From contig JAESUV010000044.1 in NCBI GenBank assembly GCA_016762975.1, forward strand, positions 1-6,472: a stretch of DNA of 6,472 nt, written 5' to 3'. Each line of letters starts with the position of its first letter. Position 1 is the first letter of the stretch. Origin of the DNA: Gammaproteobacteria bacterium (lineage in GTDB: Bacteria; Pseudomonadota; Gammaproteobacteria; Pseudomonadales; Pseudohongiellaceae). Under the pieces are notes generated by a model. It did not search any database and was not told where the DNA came from. It was given only the letters and a program-made list of their open reading frames with translations. Positions 4,712 to 6,472 of this stretch are shown in pieces. The position numbers were made by a program, and so were the translations under genes.

Positions 4712-5512
4712 CTATTCACCGAACATCAACTCCTTCAACTTCGCTCCCGGGCTGGGCGCGCGCATGAATGATTCTCCTACCAGAAACCCAAAGACCCCCG
4801 CGTCAGTCATGGTCTTCACATCGTCGGCCGAATGAATACCACTCTCTGTAATGAGCACCTTGTCCGCTGGCACCTGCGCCACTAAATCTAACGTAGTCTG
4901 CAAACTGGTCTCAAAGTTGTGCAGGTTTCGATTATTGACCCCAATTAGGTCCGTATTAAGCCGCAGAGCCTGCTCCAATTCACTTTGATTGTGCACTTCG
5001 ACCAAGATATCGATATCAATCTCGTTGGCGTAGTTTGCCAACTCGACTAATTGGCTAGATTCCAGCGCAGCGACAATAAGCAGGATGCAATCAGCACCTA
5101 ATGCTTTCGATTCGGCAATCTGATAGGTATCGATCATGAAATCCTTGCGAAGGACCGGCAATCCACACGCAGCTCTAGCCTGCAGCAGATAATCGTTGCT
5201 GCCTTTAAAAAACTTGTTATCAGTCAACACCGATAGGCAGCTCGCGCCATTCGCTTCATAGTCGATAGCGTGCTGCGCAGGTTGAAAGTCTTTGCGAATT
5301 AAGCCCTTCGATGGTGAGGCCTTTTTTATTTCCGCGATCACAGCGACCTGACCCGACTGCACGCGCTCACGCATCGCCTTAGAGAAAGGCCGCGCTTGGT
5401 CAATGGAGGGAAATTTAGCCTCCAGTTCGCACTGGGACACGGCCGTTTTGGCCGCGGCCACTTCCAACTGTTTATTCGCAATGATTTGTTCAAGAATTGT
5501 AGCTTTAGACAA
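4712..5512 (-). CDS. trpC: Indole-3-glycerol phosphate synthase TrpC (monofunctional)
   Basis: TrpC closes the indole ring, converting carboxyphenylaminodeoxyribulose phosphate to indole-3-glycerol phosphate in tryptophan synthesis. The 266-residue single-domain protein has the family motifs in order: AEIKKASPSKG (E61, K63), LRKDF (K123), LVEVH (E172), GVNNRN (N193), ITESGI (E223, S224) and VGESFM near the end. By comparison with known structures these include the catalytic acid, base and substrate-binding residues. No PRAI (TrpF) domain is fused, unlike the E. coli enzyme. The start is TTG: an in-frame stop lies 33 bp upstream, no ATG intervenes, and the N-terminus MSKATILEQIIANK resembles Pseudomonas TrpC. 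The ribosome binding site is weak (GCGAG, 8 bp upstream). It follows trpD by 60 bp on the same strand, presumably in one operon. Confidence 0.95.
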   Translation of the reverse strand: MSKATILEQIIANKQLEVAAAKTAVSQCELEAKFPSIDQARPFSKAMRERVQSGQVAVIAEIKKASPSKGLIRKDFQPAQHAIDYEANGASCLSVLTDNKFFKGSNDYLLQARAACGLPVLRKDFMIDTYQIAESKALGADCILLIVAALESSQLVELANYANEIDIDILVEVHNQSELEQALRLNTDLIGVNNRNLHNFETSLQTTLDLVAQVPADKVLITESGIHSADDVKTMTDAGVFGFLVGESFMRAPSPGAKLKELMFGE

Positions 5513-5572
5513 AATGAGTACTCGCTCTACTGTAATGCTTTTCTATGACGTTCTTTAATTAACGGGTCCGAT

Positions 5573-6472
5573 CTATTTCTGAAGCGATTGAGTGAACTCA
5601 GCCAATTGCTCTAACTTAGCCAAGGCCTCGCCCGATCGCAAAACACCCTGCGCTTTGACAACGCCGGCCGCTAGGTTATCTGTCAAATTCGCTGCATAGA
5701 TGGCAGCGCCTGCATTGAGAGCCACGATATCAGCAGCAGCCTGATTTCGATTGCCAAGAGCATCCTTTAACATGGCTAGGCTTTCTTCAACGCTATCGAT
5801 CTGCAGCATGGAATAGTCAGCGTATCGCTCAATTCCAAAGTCAGCAGGCTCGACGGTATACAGTGAAATCTTGCCATCGCGCAATTCACCTATCACCGAT
5901 GTCGCTGCGATGCTAATTTCGTCTAGCCCATCTTCTGCCGCCACTATCAATACATGACTACTGCCTAGTTCCTTCAACACTTCTAACATCAAAGGTATCC
6001 AAGCGGCATCAAACACCCCAATAATTTGATTCGGTGCGCCTGCTGGGTTTGTCAGCGGTCCCAATAAATTAAATACGGTTCTAACTCCAATTTCCTTTCG
6101 CGCCTTAATCACATGTTTCATGGCGCTGTGGTGAGCGGGGGCAAACATGAACCCTATTCCTACCTGCTCAATAGAGGCGGCAACAGCCTCAGCGCTCAAT
6201 GTAAGATTAACGCCTGCCGCCTCCAAGACGTCAGCGCTGCCGCTCTTACTCGTCGCGCCACGATTCCCGTGTTTCGCCACCTTTGCCCCCGCACAGGCCG
6301 CGACTAGTGCCGATGCTGTAGACACATTGAACTTGTTGGAGCCACTTCCGCCGGTTCCACAGGTGTCGACCAGGTGCGGGTGATCTGCAAGCTGCACCTT
6401 CGCGGCCAATTCACGCATTACCAAAGCGCCACCTAATATCTCGGATGCCTTCACGCCCTTCATCTGCAGGCC
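5573..6472 (-). CDS. trpD: Anthranilate phosphoribosyltransferase TrpD, 5' end outside the window
   Basis: TrpD transfers the phosphoribosyl group of PRPP to anthranilate, the step before the isomerase and TrpC. Visible motifs are the glycine-rich PRPP loop DTCGTGGSGSNKFNVST, AKHGNRG, KSGSADVLEAAG, HHSAMKHV, LLGPLTNPAG and EDGLDEIS. The C-terminus (stop at 5573) is complete. The frame is open to the right edge and reads GLQMKGVKASEI there, which corresponds to an internal position about 45 residues into a normal enzyme of about 340 residues. The ATG at 6463 is therefore an internal methionine and not the start; the gene is cut by the window edge. trpG or trpE would be expected upstream, beyond the window. 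Confidence 0.95.
   Translation of the reverse strand, partial: GLQMKGVKASEILGGALVMRELAAKVQLADHPHLVDTCGTGGSGSNKFNVSTASALVAACAGAKVAKHGNRGATSKSGSADVLEAAGVNLTLSAEAVAASIEQVGIGFMFAPAHHSAMKHVIKARKEIGVRTVFNLLGPLTNPAGAPNQIIGVFDAAWIPLMLEVLKELGSSHVLIVAAEDGLDEISIAATSVIGELRDGKISLYTVEPADFGIERYADYSMLQIDSVEESLAMLKDALGNRNQAAADIVALNAGAAIYAANLTDNLAAGVVKAQGVLRSGEALAKLEQLAEFTQSLQK

Noticed and set aside
1..6472. A novel multi-gene system such as a defence, toxin-antitoxin or biosynthetic cluster
   Set aside because: Every sizeable gene belongs to a well-known housekeeping or regulatory family; no unknown gene larger than shadow frames remains.

Overview
This window looks like a piece of a gammaproteobacterial genome, probably marine and Pseudomonas- or Cellvibrio-like. 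The organism call rests on three things seen in the proteins: a full-length cAMP receptor protein close to the E. coli Crp and Pseudomonas Vfr type, a proteobacterial Coq7 of the di-iron type, and the ApaG/ApaH pair. All recognisable genes are core metabolic or regulatory genes. I see no mobile element, CRISPR array, defence island, tRNA or rRNA, and no sign of a previously undescribed multi-gene system.

Left block (about 1-2511): apaG and apaH form a minus-strand pair (diadenosine tetraphosphate hydrolase and its usual partner). A 142-bp divergent intergenic region with a good apaG promoter candidate separates them from mpl on the plus strand, a murein tripeptide recycling ligase. Mpl reads normally from its TTG start to the DDFAHHPT motif and then stops making sense.

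Junction (about 2510-2515): in the middle of mpl the sequence changes directly, in a different frame, into the body of coq7. Mpl has lost roughly its last 115 residues and Coq7 its start and first 20-odd residues. This is the most notable thing in the window. The simplest reading is a misassembly joining two unrelated loci; a real deletion or rearrangement is the alternative.

Right block (about 2512-6472): coq7 (plus), an OsmC-family gene (minus), crp (plus), trpC and trpD (minus). This resembles the trpD-trpC-vfr-osmC-(speD)-coq7 neighbourhood of pseudomonads, recalled from general knowledge. trpD runs off the right edge. Gene products act in ubiquinone hydroxylation (Coq7), oxidative or thiol stress (OsmC family), global cAMP-dependent control (Crp) and tryptophan synthesis (TrpD then TrpC).

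Non-coding DNA: the coq7/osmC convergent gap carries a 13-bp tandem repeat. The 368-bp osmC/crp divergent gap is the richest non-coding part, with a 14-bp-phased GCATCA triplet, paired GTTAAC sites, three successive tetraloop hairpins and Crp-site-like sequences next to the crp start. The crp/trpC gap holds a strong convergent-gene hairpin.
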